Source of the DNA: Reticulitermes lucifugus
Lineage: Eukaryota; Arthropoda; Insecta; Blattodea; Rhinotermitidae
NCBI GenBank assembly: GCA_026260175.1
Contig: JAKCWW010006031.1
Span: 9,341-34,011, forward strand
Direction: 5' to 3'
DNA: 24,671 nucleotides
Position 1 is the stretch's first letter, and every line of letters starts with the position of its first letter. The position numbers and the translations under genes were made by a program. The notes beneath the pieces are model-generated. The model did not search any database, was not told the DNA's origin, and saw only the letters and a program-made list of their open reading frames with translations. Positions 1 through 10,207 of the stretch are shown one piece after another.

Positions 1-1082
1 GGGGGGGGGGGAAAGAACCGTTTCCATGCTGCAGAGGATTTATGAAGAAGCTGGTAATAGTTTGTCTGGTCAAGAAATTACCATTTTCATGGCACCCAAA
101 ATCTTAGTACTGTGTTCACACATTCCTACCACTGAACCATATCCTGAGTCACTTGAATACATTTCATATCCTGGCACACTTTCTTTTAAGATGCATTTCA
201 ATATTATCCTTCCAACCACACCTAGGTGTTAGAAGTGGTAACTTCGCTTCAGGTCTCTTCACTAACATTACATACATATTTCTTGTCTCAAAGACTCACA
301 ATAAGATATTTAAATATACAAATATATTATTCCACAATGCATGATTACAGACAGTGTCACATGCAAAAGTAGCATTACCATACTAGAAAGCGGCAACTAT
401 TGTAACAAATACAGTGAAAAACACAGGTCAGTGCTTGGTTGCCATTCATTAATACGGTTAAACTATTTCTGGTATGGCATTTAAGAAAGGACTGGCAAGG
501 CGAAAATATGTGTATGAGCAAGTTTATAGGACTACTTCCTGCATAATCTATTCAACTTCATGATAACAGTAGCAGCACTTATTGGAGTAAAATTTAAAAA
601 CCTCCTTATTTGACAAACATTTGTTTACAACATTATCGCATACTTATAACAAAATTAATTCACTGTTCTCATCCTGGTTTGCTTTCTCTCTTATTTATTA
701 TAGAAAAGTGTCAGAAACAGGCGTGTTAGATTGTAAATGCCAACCTAAAAGCTTAATTGGATCATATGAATTAAACCTTGGAAATCTGATTGGAACATGA
801 CTGACCATTCTAACAAGTAAGCATTAAGTGACAGTAAACTTTATTTCATATAATTATTGAAATTCTAAATCTAATGTACTGCATCAGAGGTTTCCAATGT
901 TATCTTGTGTGAAACACAACTATATGATGAACCTGTGATTCTGTCAGCAGTTATAAAAAGAGTTAGTAATCTAATTGTTTATTGTGTCTTTGCATTTTAT
1001 GTTTCTATGAAATTCTGCTATCCCACCAATATTCATCATGATCTACACACTGAGAAACTCTCTGATAACTGTGCTGATAACT

Positions 1083-1359
1083 GTATTGTGTAATACTATA
1101 ATATTATTAAAATGATGTTAAAACTGTTAAAAGTAGATACATAACTTGAGATCTATATGAAATTAGTGGCAGCTTGGTCTTGCGGTTCTTCTGGTGTATC
1201 TTTAAATTTGACAAATAGTGAACATCTGTATATGTTGCGTGCGTTGCACTGTGTCCGGATCGTGCGGTAGCTGTGTGGTGTCTGATCAGATCTCAAGTTA
1301 TGTATCTACTTTTAACAATTTTAACATCATTTTAATAATATTATAGTATTACACAATAC
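1083..1359. repeat. 72-bp inverted repeat (71/72 identical) with 133-bp spacer
   Basis: Arm 1083-1154 is the reverse complement of arm 1288-1359 with a single C/T difference. Complementarity stops abruptly at both arm ends. The spacer 1155-1287 is richer in G+C than the arms. No convincing target-site duplication flanks the arms. It could be a foldback MITE with long terminal repeats, or an inverted fragment of the hammerhead-bearing element that starts about 100 bp to the right. The near identity suggests a recent origin or gene conversion between the arms. Confidence 0.85.
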
Positions 1360-1460
1360 TATATGAAGCTTCACATTAACAGACTGTTATTTTATGTATC
1401 ACCCATTATATACACGGATGTAACAACGGATTGTATGGTCTATGCTTGTAAACTCTACAA

Positions 1461-1504
1461 CCCCCTGAAGATGGTGTTTTGAAACGCCGAAATACGTATA
1501 GGGG
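1461..1504 (+). ncRNA. Hammerhead-ribozyme-like motif HH1
   Basis: Read on the plus strand: stem I strand CCCC (1461-1464), core CUGAAGA (1465-1471; the fifth base is variable in hammerheads), one extra U, stem II GGUGUUU/AAACGCC (1473-1488), core GAA plus A15.1 (1489-1492), a self-complementary AUACGUAU that can form a tiny stem III (1492-1499), then A17 at 1500 and stem I strand GGGG (1501-1504). Predicted scission would follow A1500. This is the minimal type I layout of ribozymes in Penelope-like elements and retrozymes. The extra U between A9 and stem II is a deviation. Structure by eye only; activity unknown. Confidence 0.5.
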
Positions 1505-2032
1505 TAAAATAATTTTATAAGTTAATGTGCATAAGTTGGTGTGAAAATAAACAATTTCAAAAGTTACAGATGTTCAGGGATAAACACTTCATATTCCATT
1601 CACATTATTTGTACAATGAACCAAATTTCATAGCTGTGACAGCATGCCATACTTTAACACTGAATCTAGATCTGTTGTACATCTGATTTGCTTAACCCAG
1701 TTTGTGACAAAATGGAACAGTGCAGTCTGTACTCAAGTATGCAAAGTTTCCATATGCATTTGCGCCCTGAATGCTCTTAGCTGCAGTGCTATGCTAACAC
1801 ACATTTACCCTGTTATGAAACTATACTTCTATGATGCCAATCTTTATGAACACCAACATGGCTCTACAATGTCTTGTCACAACCTGCAATATCAAATTTC
1901 ATCAAAATCCATATAACAGTTCTGAGGTGGAATATGTGGCTGTATGGAGAGACAGATGTAACTTGTCCACATGCATTCAGCTTATGCGCACTGTGTAAAG
2001 AATGCACAGTAAGTACACATATATTTACTTAC

Positions 2033-2224
2033 TGCATTTGACATTTGCATTTCCAACATAACCCGCAGTACACTGACACACTGCTTGATGATTGGAAGCA
2101 TTGCAGAAAGCATTTTCTCCACACTTCTTCAGAGAACAAGGATCATCACAAGTCTTTGTCACAGGGTTGCAGTAGCGATTGTCTGGACACTGATCATCAG
2201 ACTCACATGCTGGATGTTCATCTC
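2033..2224 (-). CDS. dpy: dumpy internal exon w12: EGF-like module near the C-terminal end
   Basis: 192 bp, 64 codons, acceptor ...CATTTTGTTTTAG, donor A|GTAAGT, phase 1-1. One EGF-like unit: DEHPACESDDQCPDNRYC, NPVTKTCDDPCSLKKCGENAFC, NASNHQAVCQCTAGYVGNANVKC. NAS is a potential N-glycosylation site. The DNRYCN...TKTC...DPC form resembles the last EGF unit before the ZP domain in known Dumpy proteins (from memory). If so, the next exon to the left starts the ZP region. The stop codon at 2025-2027 is intronic, behind the donor. No further exon was found between this one and the left edge. Confidence 0.87.
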
Positions 2225-3135
2225 CTAAAACAAAATGATTCAAGACAACTATTATCACAGCAGACTATAATGTTGTTCTTTATGTTTCATTTGCTGTTGA
2301 AGGTTTTTAACTTTCCAGTGCTTTTTTCTCATTATGAACTACACGTGACAACACATACGAGTGAAAATATTAATGCTTATAATATACGGAACATTAAAAC
2401 ACAGTTCTCCTTATTTTTGTCCCTTTTATGGATAGTAGCAAATCTTTTATTTAATCAAGTATTAAAACTATGAGAAACAATACTTTGATATACACATCAT
2501 GATCATTCAGTTTCCTAGATCAGTCTGCAGCTGGGATAGTGCAGTCAGTAAGGAATAGGCTATGGGCTGGACAACTGAGGAATCGTGGTTCAGTTGCTAG
2601 TAGGGACAAGAGATTTTTTCTTCTACAAAGCATCACGAGTGGCTCTGGGATCCATGCAGCCTCCTATTCAATGGGTATTTACTTGTGTATGTGTGTGCGC
2701 ATGCACACATGTGTGCTTTCCCTAGGGGTAAAGCGGCCAGAACATAAAGCTGACCACTAACCTCCACTTAGCGCTCAGGTTAAGAATGTATGGAGCTACA
2801 CCTCTGCTCCCTCATATACTTTCATTGCATGCACAAGGACAACTGTACGTTTACCATCTCAGTCTGTGATGTGTAACATGCACTGTTACAGTATTACTGT
2901 TACATTATTCTACTCAGTGATTCATTTCTATCAATAATGGTTATTATTTTGGAATACTTCATTTGATGATTTCTTGTTTCTGAGTTCTTCCTGCAAGTAA
3001 TATAGAATCTTGGCAGGCCTGTAGATCTCACACTATAAATGCATGCAGTAAACCTGTTGTTACTGTAAAGCAACCACTGACAAATACGATCACAGGTAAC
3101 ATTTAGTGTGAGTATAAGTTAAGTCTTTTACTTAC
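2225..3135. other. Intron between w11 and w12
   Basis: 911-bp intron, GT-AG on the minus strand. About a third is SINE-1a. The rest is A+T-rich with no recognised feature. Confidence 0.85.
2528..2856 (+). mobile_element. SINE-1a, tRNA-derived SINE, near full length
   Basis: Starts CAGCTGGGATAGTGCAGTC, a tRNA-like head with A-box-like sequence. A degraded B box, GGTTCAGTTGC, lies at about 2587-2597. Its body aligns by eye with the reverse complement of 5501-5804: both share GCAGCCTCCTATTCAATGGGTA, then GTAAAG-GGC, then ACCTCCAC-TAG-GCT-AGGT-AAGAATG-GGAGCT, then CTCCCTC...CTTT.AT, ending near GTTTACC. The B box is more mutated than in SINE-1b, so this copy is older. A GTGTGTGCGCATGCACACATGTGTG stretch (about 2690-2714) interrupts the middle. 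Confidence 0.72.
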
Positions 3136-3384
3136 GTTTACTACAGTAGCCACTGCCATTCAGCCTGTAACCATACTCAACAGGACAAATGCAGTTCCCT
3201 CTGTCATCAATAATTAAGCCTCGTTCCAGTGCACAGACACAACGGCCTCTCTCGTCCACCTTCAGCCCATTCTGTTCTAGACAACGGGTGCAGTCCTCAT
3301 TCTCATTAAGGCCTGTCCCTGGTGGGCACACACACTCTCCAGCTTCATTGCGGATGAATCCCTTATCAATTCGGCATGTTGTAA
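3136..3384 (-). CDS. dpy: dumpy internal exon w11: Gly/Cys hairpin repeats, not EGF
   Basis: 249 bp, 83 codons, acceptor ...CCTTTTTTGTACAG, donor C|GTAAGT, phase 1-1. It is not an EGF or DPY unit. After TTC it has four related units of the form G-hydrophobic-x-x-[D/N]-x-x-G-x-C-x-C: GFIRNEAGECVC (residues 8-19), GLKVDERGRCVC (39-50), GLIIDDRGNCIC (55-66) and GYRLNGSGYC (71-80). A CPPGTGLNENEDCTRC connector lies between units 1 and 2. Arthropod Dumpy proteins, as I recall them, carry such DDRGxCxC repeats just upstream of the last EGF and the ZP domain; that positional match is from memory. The frame joins cleanly to w10 and w12. Confidence 0.82.
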
Positions 3385-4773
3385 CTGTACAAAAAAGGAC
3401 ACCAAGTATTTATACGGTCCCCATCTTTAACTTATATTGCAGAAAATACTAATCTTTTGTCATGAAGAACCAACACACCATCATAAAACAAAAATATTTG
3501 TTCCAAAATGTGCACATGCACACACATGCAAATCTGCAAACAGATGCACATATTTGCAAAACATATCAATTGTAACAATTTCAGATTTTAAAACTCAAAG
3601 CTCTATTGTGTGTTGTCACAGTTTTTTAATTTTATAAGAAAGAACACAAGTTAACATGAAATTATGGGGCCAACTAACCCAATTAAATACACTGTATCAT
3701 CATCATCATCATCATCATCTTTCCATTTTTGACACCAACTCTTCTGTTTTCATCATGAAAACAATAAGAACAAGAACATTATCACATTCTTTCACATACA
3801 CACAAATATTGTTTTACACATTTATGCCTGACATAATTATCATGTCAGCAGGATGTCGTCACACCCAAAACACTTTTTTTGCCCAACAAAAGTAATTTAC
3901 AGTGAGTTAGGAAAAAAACACGTGGTTTGCGAGAGGTGCAAGTCTCTGAACGGAGTGTACTACATCTTGTCATAAGATTTTAGCATGTACAGAGTATGCA
4001 GAATCTAGTTTAGATGTAACACTGATATGTATAAATAAGCTAAAGTTTTAATTATAGGTTTGAACATATAACATTCCTTGGGGTGGCACTTCCTGGTCAA
4101 AGTTCTATTCCCTGTGTACAAGATTTTAAATGGTCACTACAAATTTCCAGATATGAATGACTCATGTATGAGATAGTTCTGTGGGTACTAAATTAACTCT
4201 TAGATTAATCACGTTGAATGATCACAATTTCAGGGCATATATCCACATCTCTTTTCAAAGCTAAACTAAAGTCATTCTGGTTATGAAGCAGCACAAGTAG
4301 GTCAAAGTTCTTCAAACTTCTGACACTGTGGACCACTATATACATATGTTGAAACCCACTATGGACCAATGCCCAACAGGCCTATTTATTAATAAATTAC
4401 ACTTCATTGGTCACAAAAATAACACAAGTTAGAACACAGCACTGACATATTATAACATTTCTGTCATGTATGTTGTTATAATGAAAATTAGATGTTTTTA
4501 AATGTTAAATTATAACAATAGCAGTCTATTTCTTCTAATACTTTGCAGATGGGTAAAGAAAGGTCCAATGACTGGCAGTTCATAAAAAGTGGTCTAGGGC
4601 TACAAAATTTCAAATTACAATGAATTCCATTTCACCTCAAAATCAAGCCCCATCTAAGCAAGAACTCTCTATAAGAAAGCATCAGGAATGTTTAATTTGT
4701 ACTGTGCCACAGTGTCAACAGAATGTTAAAGTGTTTATTAACATGCGTTCCTTTCTCAACACACATAACTTAC
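3385..4773. other. Intron between w10 and w11
   Basis: 1389-bp intron. It contains an (ATC)8 microsatellite at 3696-3719. Apart from that I see no gene, repeat family or conserved element. Confidence 0.8.
3696..3719. repeat. (ATC)8 microsatellite
   Basis: Eight uninterrupted ATC units in the intron between w10 and w11. On the plus strand it reads as a poly-His run in one spurious short frame. Confidence 0.95.
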
Positions 4774-4977
4774 TCTTTTCACAGTGAACTGCAGCATTTC
4801 CTTGATAACCTGGCAAACATTCACAGATCATGGTTCTTACTGGCAGAGTATCCAAAACTCTGCAGTTTGCATTTGTTCCACATGGTGCAGTGGCATTGCA
4901 TGGGTTCACACATTCTCCCGCAATACAGGCTGTTTGAGATGGGCACTCATAATCCTCTTTGCAACCCTTCTCCTCCA
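4774..4977 (-). CDS. dpy: dumpy internal exon w10: DPY-type module
   Basis: 204 bp, 68 codons, acceptor ...TTTCATTACAG, donor A|GTAAGT, phase 1-1. It starts EEKGCKEDYECPSQTAC, then IAGECVNPCNATAPCGTNANC, then the DPY core CRVLDTLPVRTMICEC. It ends LPGYQGNAAVHCEK, an EGF-like GYxGN tail rather than the shorter xNGxC ending of the other DPY modules. It therefore looks like a hybrid of the DPY core and an EGF ending. It lies 3.1 kb downstream of w9. The junction to w11 makes ATT (Ile). Confidence 0.88.
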
Positions 4978-5048
4978 CTGTAATGAAAGGTCGTTATTGT
5001 TGGAATATCTGTTGCAATTATCTGTCAAAGTATTTTTGTTATTTTGTC

Positions 5049-5088
5049 TTACTTGATGATGGTCAATTCCGGACAAAACATGTTGTAA
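5049..5088 (+). ncRNA. Decayed hammerhead-like motif HH4
   Basis: Same layout as HH1 but mutated in the core. Stem I TTAC (5049-5052) pairs with GTAA (5085-5088). The core is TTGATGA, so C3 is changed to T. A T then GGTC follows, with a weak stem II (GTC/GAC), then AAAA where GAAA is required, and ACATGT as minimal stem III. With C3 and G12 both lost it should be inactive. It is called only because the spacing and the complementary stem I match the other three motifs. Confidence 0.3.
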
Positions 5089-5500
5089 TAGATATTAAGT
5101 AATGATAATGAAAACGTTTTGGTTGTGATTGACGGTTTTATTCTAATATAATTAATTTACTATAAAAACGGGATGTAAAAAATACAGGTTATACGTGTAC
5201 TTATCTGTACTTTATTCGAGAATGCTGTTGGTAACTCACAGTATACAGCATCAAATGATTGCTTGGTAGTGAATGACAGATTATAATGAATGTGGAAGGG
5301 AAGAGTTGTGACTTAATTTAGAGTATTATGCCACCATTTGCTTAGAGCAGCTGAGATAAACCACAAAAACACCTGTCACAATAGTCAGTGTTCTGGCTGA
5401 TAATCAAAGCAGGTATGTCCTGATGACAGATCAGGAGCATTGCCACTTGACCTAACTTGCTTTTTTCATGGGATTAAATTTAATATTACTTCTTAATCAT

Positions 5501-5804
5501 AAAGAAGGTAAAAAGGTAAACTTGTCCCAATTCATGCCATAAAGGCACAGAGGGGGAGTAAAGGAAAAGCTCCGCTCATTCTTGACCTCAGCACTAGGTG
5601 GAGGTGAGCGGTCAACTTCACGCCCCAGCCACTTTACCAACAGAAAAGAATTCCTGTACCCATTGAATAGGAGGCTGCGTGGGCTCCAGAGGTGGTCTGG
5701 ACGATTTTACGGAAGAGAAAATTTCTTGCCCCTGCCGGGATTCGAACCCTGGACCGTCCAGCCAGTAGTGAGTCACTATAAAAACTATGCTATCCCGGCT
5801 CCCT
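5501..5804 (-). mobile_element. SINE-1b, tRNA-derived SINE, best-preserved copy
   Basis: Read on the minus strand from 5804: AGCCGGGATAGCATAGT head, then a perfect B box GGTTCGAATCC (complement of 5738-5748). The 5' part thus keeps an RNA polymerase III internal promoter. The body contains GCAGCCTCCTATTCAATGGG and ends in short A/T-rich sequence at about 5501-5515. AAAGAAG occurs on both flanks (5501-5507 and 5812-5818) and may be the target-site duplication. Inserted in the intron between w9 and w10 in the same direction as dumpy. Confidence 0.78.
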
Positions 5805-8061
5805 ACTTAAAAAAGAAGCAAACTGTCTACCTCACGCCATAGTCACAAGACGTTTTCATAGTTAAGGTCCTGTTTCTATGACCTTTGACTGACTAAACCT
5901 TGGTTTATCTAACACTGTTCTCTTTTCAATTTCATACATTATATTTGTAGTGTTCAATGACTAGGTGACTGTAAATGATATGTTGGAAAGCATGTGCATT
6001 GAAGTGGTCATGGCATGCTTTTTGGTACTGTCAGAATACCAGCCTCCAAGCTAAGTTTCACAACTGACACTTCAAAAATATGAAACATGAACAGTAGGCA
6101 CTGAATTGTCACGTTTCATCTATAACCTTTAATTTGATGCAATTCTGTTTTGTTATCACATAAAATCGATACGAACATTTCAATATTTCAGCACAATACT
6201 CTTATAAGTGTAATATATATGCACTTCGGTTATAAATAAGTGAACAAGTGATCACAGGTTTTTAAACATTTCACATAAATGTACAGATGAACTATGAACA
6301 CACTGCATAATGCCTTGGTAACCAGTACCACTTGCATTATAATGTAAAAATTCTCCATTTTGTCCTCATAGTATATTTATCTGTTTTGTATGACTGACAC
6401 AATAAAGAGTGATTATTCTCCTAAGCAGTATTAAGTGGCTGGTCTTTGTAATGGAGATGCAATGTGTGTCCTGAGAAGTGAGAACTGAATTTCTGTATAT
6501 GATACTACTTGCATGGATTTCATAGTTAAAAGGGTTAAGTAGAGACTTAATTACTCCCTGTTATCATGTTTACTAATGGTTCATCACCCATACAAGAAAA
6601 TGTCTGTTTCTAGGTTCTGTCTCTTGCTACTGATTTCCAGTCAAAGTCAGGAGTCAAAATGTTTTTGAAAAGCTGGTTGCCAGATAAATATGTTGGTTGC
6701 TATCTAGGTGCTTTTTCTGTTGCCTTTTTGTAGCTCCTGCCTCACTCAGCTCACAAGATTAATTGCTTACTAGTGTACTGTTTGTCCTAAACACATGCAT
6801 GCCAGGCATAAGATGATGACAATAAAATTAAAGGTAAAATTCGTGAGACCAGTTAGTATGACCTACTAATTAATAACCATAACTTCTTTGGTTGTGGTCT
6901 GCCATTTTGTTTGATTCATGACTCCTAAACACTGAGTGCGAAATTAGTCACAAGACAAACTTTTTTGTTACCAGTGGTGACCGGGTCACTGTATTTTTTT
7001 CTACCTTTGGTACTATTCACAAGACCAAACAGCAACCACTCTCAAAATAAGAATACAGGATTTGAGCAATGAATTGAGAGGTTTGAAGTCTACATACGTA
7101 ATTTTTTAAACAGCTGTGCTGGGACCATAAAATAAGAATATTATATCATGAAGAATCTTAAAATGCCCCCAAATTAGGATAATACTGTTTTTAAAATAAT
7201 GCAGGAAAACAGGGTTATGACCAAATTCCAACTTCCACATACAGGGTTTACTTATGTTCAGATACATTAAGTACAGTCAACAGCAATTCCATGTGTGAGA
7301 TGGAGGTGGGATAAGAACCATTATAATCTTCAAAGAACAAAATTTGGAGGACCAAAGTTTTGATATTTTGGTTAAATGGGACTTCTTCACACAGGCATCA
7401 CAGCCTATTTAGGTACACATTGCATCTTGTTAATGCCTAGAGTTATTAACTTCTGCTTCTGTTCTTGACTGATATTCAGTACACTGACTAGTTTTCTCTT
7501 CTTTCAGAAACCTTTCACCCTAACACCATCAAAATAAATTAGATCATTATGTACTGGTCATTTGCATGACAGGCCACACATAAAAGTTTACAGTCATTTG
7601 AAGAAAGTTTCAAAACCACACTCAATAACTCTTTCAACCCTTTACAACACAATGGTAACTAACCGTACCACCAGGTGTAACAATAAAAACTGTGAATTTT
7701 TCCCATACTGTACATTTCTATGTTGTGTATGATTCTCATAGTAAGAAGCAATTATTACATAAAGATAATAACTGCTTATTCTTTGTACTGGAGATACAGT
7801 ATTTTCTGTGACATAGGAACTAAATCTTTAAACATTAATCAGAAGAAATTAATGCTTAAAAGACTTACACGAGTACCCACTGGACCCACATAATATTTTC
7901 ATTAGCGTGTGTCCATGTACTAGAAAGCATTCTTAAGTGATGTATTCCAATTATTTTCAACAAGATATGCAACCTTCAAATCCTTTGCAAGTCCAGTGGT
8001 AGTGAACAGAGGATCATCAATTTAAATTTATTATACACAATTTGGCCCTTAAAATACTTAC

Positions 8062-8427
8062 CCTTGCATGTCAGTGGCGTGTCTTCAACATATCCTGGGG
8101 GGCATGCACAACTGGGACGATGATTATATACACGGCATTCAGCAGGTGCTTTGCATGGATTCCTCTCATAACATGGGTTCACACATTCACTGTTGATGCA
8201 AGCCTGTTTGGGAGGACACTCTGAATCGGATCGACAACCCAGAAACACACACGCAACTTCAGGATTGCCTGACAAGCCAGGTGGACATTCACAAACAGCA
8301 CGGTGGTTGGCTCCATAGCAGACTGCAGCATGGCCGCAAGAACTTCCACCTGGTGCGCATACTGGTACACAGTTACGGTTCACACAGGAATGCTGGCCTG
8401 AGCAGTCGCTGTCACTTCGGCAACCCA
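8062..8427 (-). CDS. dpy: dumpy internal exon w9: two EGF-like modules
   Basis: 366 bp, 122 codons, acceptor ...GTTACTGTTGCAG, donor G|GTAAGT, phase 1-1. EGF 1 runs GCRSDSDCSGQHSC, NRNCVPVCAPGGSSCG, NHRAVCECPPGLSGNPEVAC. EGF 2 runs GCRSDSECPPKQAC, NSECVNPCYERNPC, NHRPSCACPPGYVEDTPLTC. The tail of EGF 2 lacks the usual GNP and reads VEDTP. The next exon (w10) supplies the DPY module, so w9+w10 repeat the EGF-EGF-DPY order. The Val that opens the exon is split with w8 (G+TG). Confidence 0.9.
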
Positions 8428-9611
8428 CTGCAACAGTAACATGTGTTAACGTATTTTGTTATATGAATGAGAAGAACTGGTGTCCAATAATAAGTGGAAG
8501 TTAACGTCATCTGCGATAAAAGAGCTACACTTCTAAATGAAGTGCAACTACTTAAATAATATTTTTCAGCTGAATCCAGATATTGAAAGCACCATGGGAA
8601 GGAAGACAGCAAATTTAAAAGCCACATTACCTAACAATTTATACATTTAGCTGTCAGCCAGCACCTGAATACTGTTTTCTAATACCTGCAACTACTGCAA
8701 GTTCCAATGCATTTGATTCACAAGTATCAGGGGTATCAAAATCATTTATGATAAACATAAAAGTAAACATTGTACATTTATAGTGTATCACTTTTCTCAA
8801 AATGTACTCCACCACAGCTATAGAAAATAAAATTGGATCGCCTTAGAGTTAGATAGAACGTCTGCCTGAAATTCTTTCCTAGCAATAGATCACTAACGTG
8901 TACAGTTGGTTCTAGATACTATGGCACCCTGTTTAAACCATAGCGTAGGTGCTGCCTGGTTCACACCAGTAGGTTCTTCAGCCTTGCCCTTAAGAAAATT
9001 TGTAAACGTCATAAGCAAAACATAATTTTGTAACAAAATATACAAAACATTCAATGGACATTTATTTGTTTAATAACAGTACTATACAATATATTACTAA
9101 ACTGCCCATCATGCCGTTTGGCACCTCAAAAAATCGGTGATCGATTTGCGACATTAAGTGGAAAATGATTTGTATAAATGTGCCATGTGAACACAGAAAA
9201 CATGATTTGATGTTTCAACTGAAATGATATAGCTGGAAACAAGCTAAATTGCAAGAAAACTGGGAAATTTGCCTACCGAATTTAAAGTCAGCAACAGTTG
9301 GGTTTGGCAGTTCAAAAATCAAAACTCTATAACCATTAGAAGAGCAAGGGTTACCTCCCAAAAGCCAAAATATCAATGATGATGTGACCTACCACAGTCA
9401 CTTTAACTCTCATTACTGCTTCACTCATCCATTTTTTTGTGCAACTGTTTATATATTCACCATTCTGGGAATATTTGCATTACTTTTATACAGCAAAAAC
9501 TACAATGCAATTTTAGTATTGTTCATTCTGTGCATTAATTATAATCATTTATATATATCAACAAATGCACACAATTTATAGAAACTTACATATTATCTAT
9601 ATATACAAACT

Positions 9612-9650
9612 CTCCTACATGTTTCAGCGATAAATTCCATCCCCAGGGAG
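9612..9650 (-). ncRNA. Decayed hammerhead-like motif HH3
   Basis: On the minus strand from 9650: CTCC, CTGGGGA, a 14-base segment, GAAA, CATGTA, GGAG. Stem I CTCC/GGAG is complementary yet differs from CCCC/GGGG in HH1 and HH2. GAAA and a GUA-type cleavage triplet are intact. A6 of the core is changed to G and the 14 bases where stem II should be do not pair, so it should be inactive. ACATGT is self-complementary, as in HH4. Confidence 0.4.
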
Positions 9651-9713
9651 ACATTAATACAAAGAAATATAAAATTAATACATCAAATTTACATATACAG
9701 TGTTAAAAACAAA

Positions 9714-9970
9714 TTTTTTCTTTTTTCCCATGGCACAACAGCCCCTAGTGGGTCAGGGCCTCCTCCTTATTGAGGCTTCATTATCACACTCAATTAGACA
9801 CACGACACTTGGTAGGACTCCTCTGGATGAGTGATCAGCCTGACACAGAGACCTCTACCTGACAAAACACGACACTCACAAGAGACAGATAGCCATGCCC
9901 CTGGTGGGATTTGAACCCGCAATCCCAGCAAGCCAGCGGCCACAACCCACGCCTTAGACCGCGTGGCCAA
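9714..9970 (-). mobile_element. SINE-2a, tRNA-derived SINE with target-site duplication
   Basis: Read on the minus strand from 9970: a tRNA-like head TTGGCCACGCGGTCTAAGGC with a good A box, then GGTTCAAATCC (B box; complement within 9906-9918), a body, and an A-rich tail (the T run at 9714-9726 on the plus strand). TTAAAAACAAA (9703-9713) and TTAAAAATAAA (9971-9981) flank it and match at 10 of 11 positions, a good target-site duplication. The tRNA-like part is not a functional tRNA gene: the rest of the cloverleaf is lost and a non-tRNA body follows. Confidence 0.82.
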
Positions 9971-10207
9971 TTAAAAATAAATAATGGCAGCTATAAATAT
10001 AAAAATGTGGATACCACAGATAGTGTGATGCTGACATGTTCTTAAATAAAATGCATTGATATGCCACTGTTTATACTGTATGTGGTTATATGCATACAAA
10101 CATCCAGCATCAAAGTTTTTGATCCAAAAGTATCAAGTCCCTGTGCCATGTACTGATGTGTCACGAGTAGGAGAGTGTTGTGTGCATTTGTTGGTACATA
10201 AATGATT

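Larger units (their letters stand above)
1..2032. other. Intron or flanking sequence left of dumpy exon w12
   Basis: About 2 kb of mostly A+T-rich noncoding DNA, presumably the intron downstream of w12. It starts with 11 G at the window edge. It contains a 72-bp inverted repeat pair (1083-1359) and a hammerhead-like motif (1461-1504). I looked for a cysteine-rich or ZP-like exon on the minus strand and saw none. The remaining open frames are short and featureless. Confidence 0.7.
4978..8061. other. Intron between w9 and w10
   Basis: 3084-bp intron, the longest in the window. The part nearest w10 holds a decayed hammerhead-like motif (5049-5088) and SINE-1b (5501-5804). From 5820 to 8060 I recognise no coding sequence or known repeat. 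Segments around 6361-6500 and 7700-7830 look weakly alike (both contain TTCTTTGTA or TCTTTGTA followed by TGGAGAT and a later GAACT), possibly an old repeat pair; this is uncertain. Confidence 0.65.

Noticed and set aside
1..2032. Search for a ZP-domain exon
   Set aside because: No minus-strand frame with the conserved cysteines, flanked by splice sites, was seen.
5582..5842. 86-codon plus-strand frame
   Set aside because: Antisense of SINE-1b; it includes the complement of the B box and has no protein similarity I recognise.
9898..9970. Possible tRNA gene on the minus strand
   Set aside because: A and B boxes are present, but the cloverleaf is broken and a non-tRNA body with an A-rich tail and target duplications follows. 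It is a SINE head.
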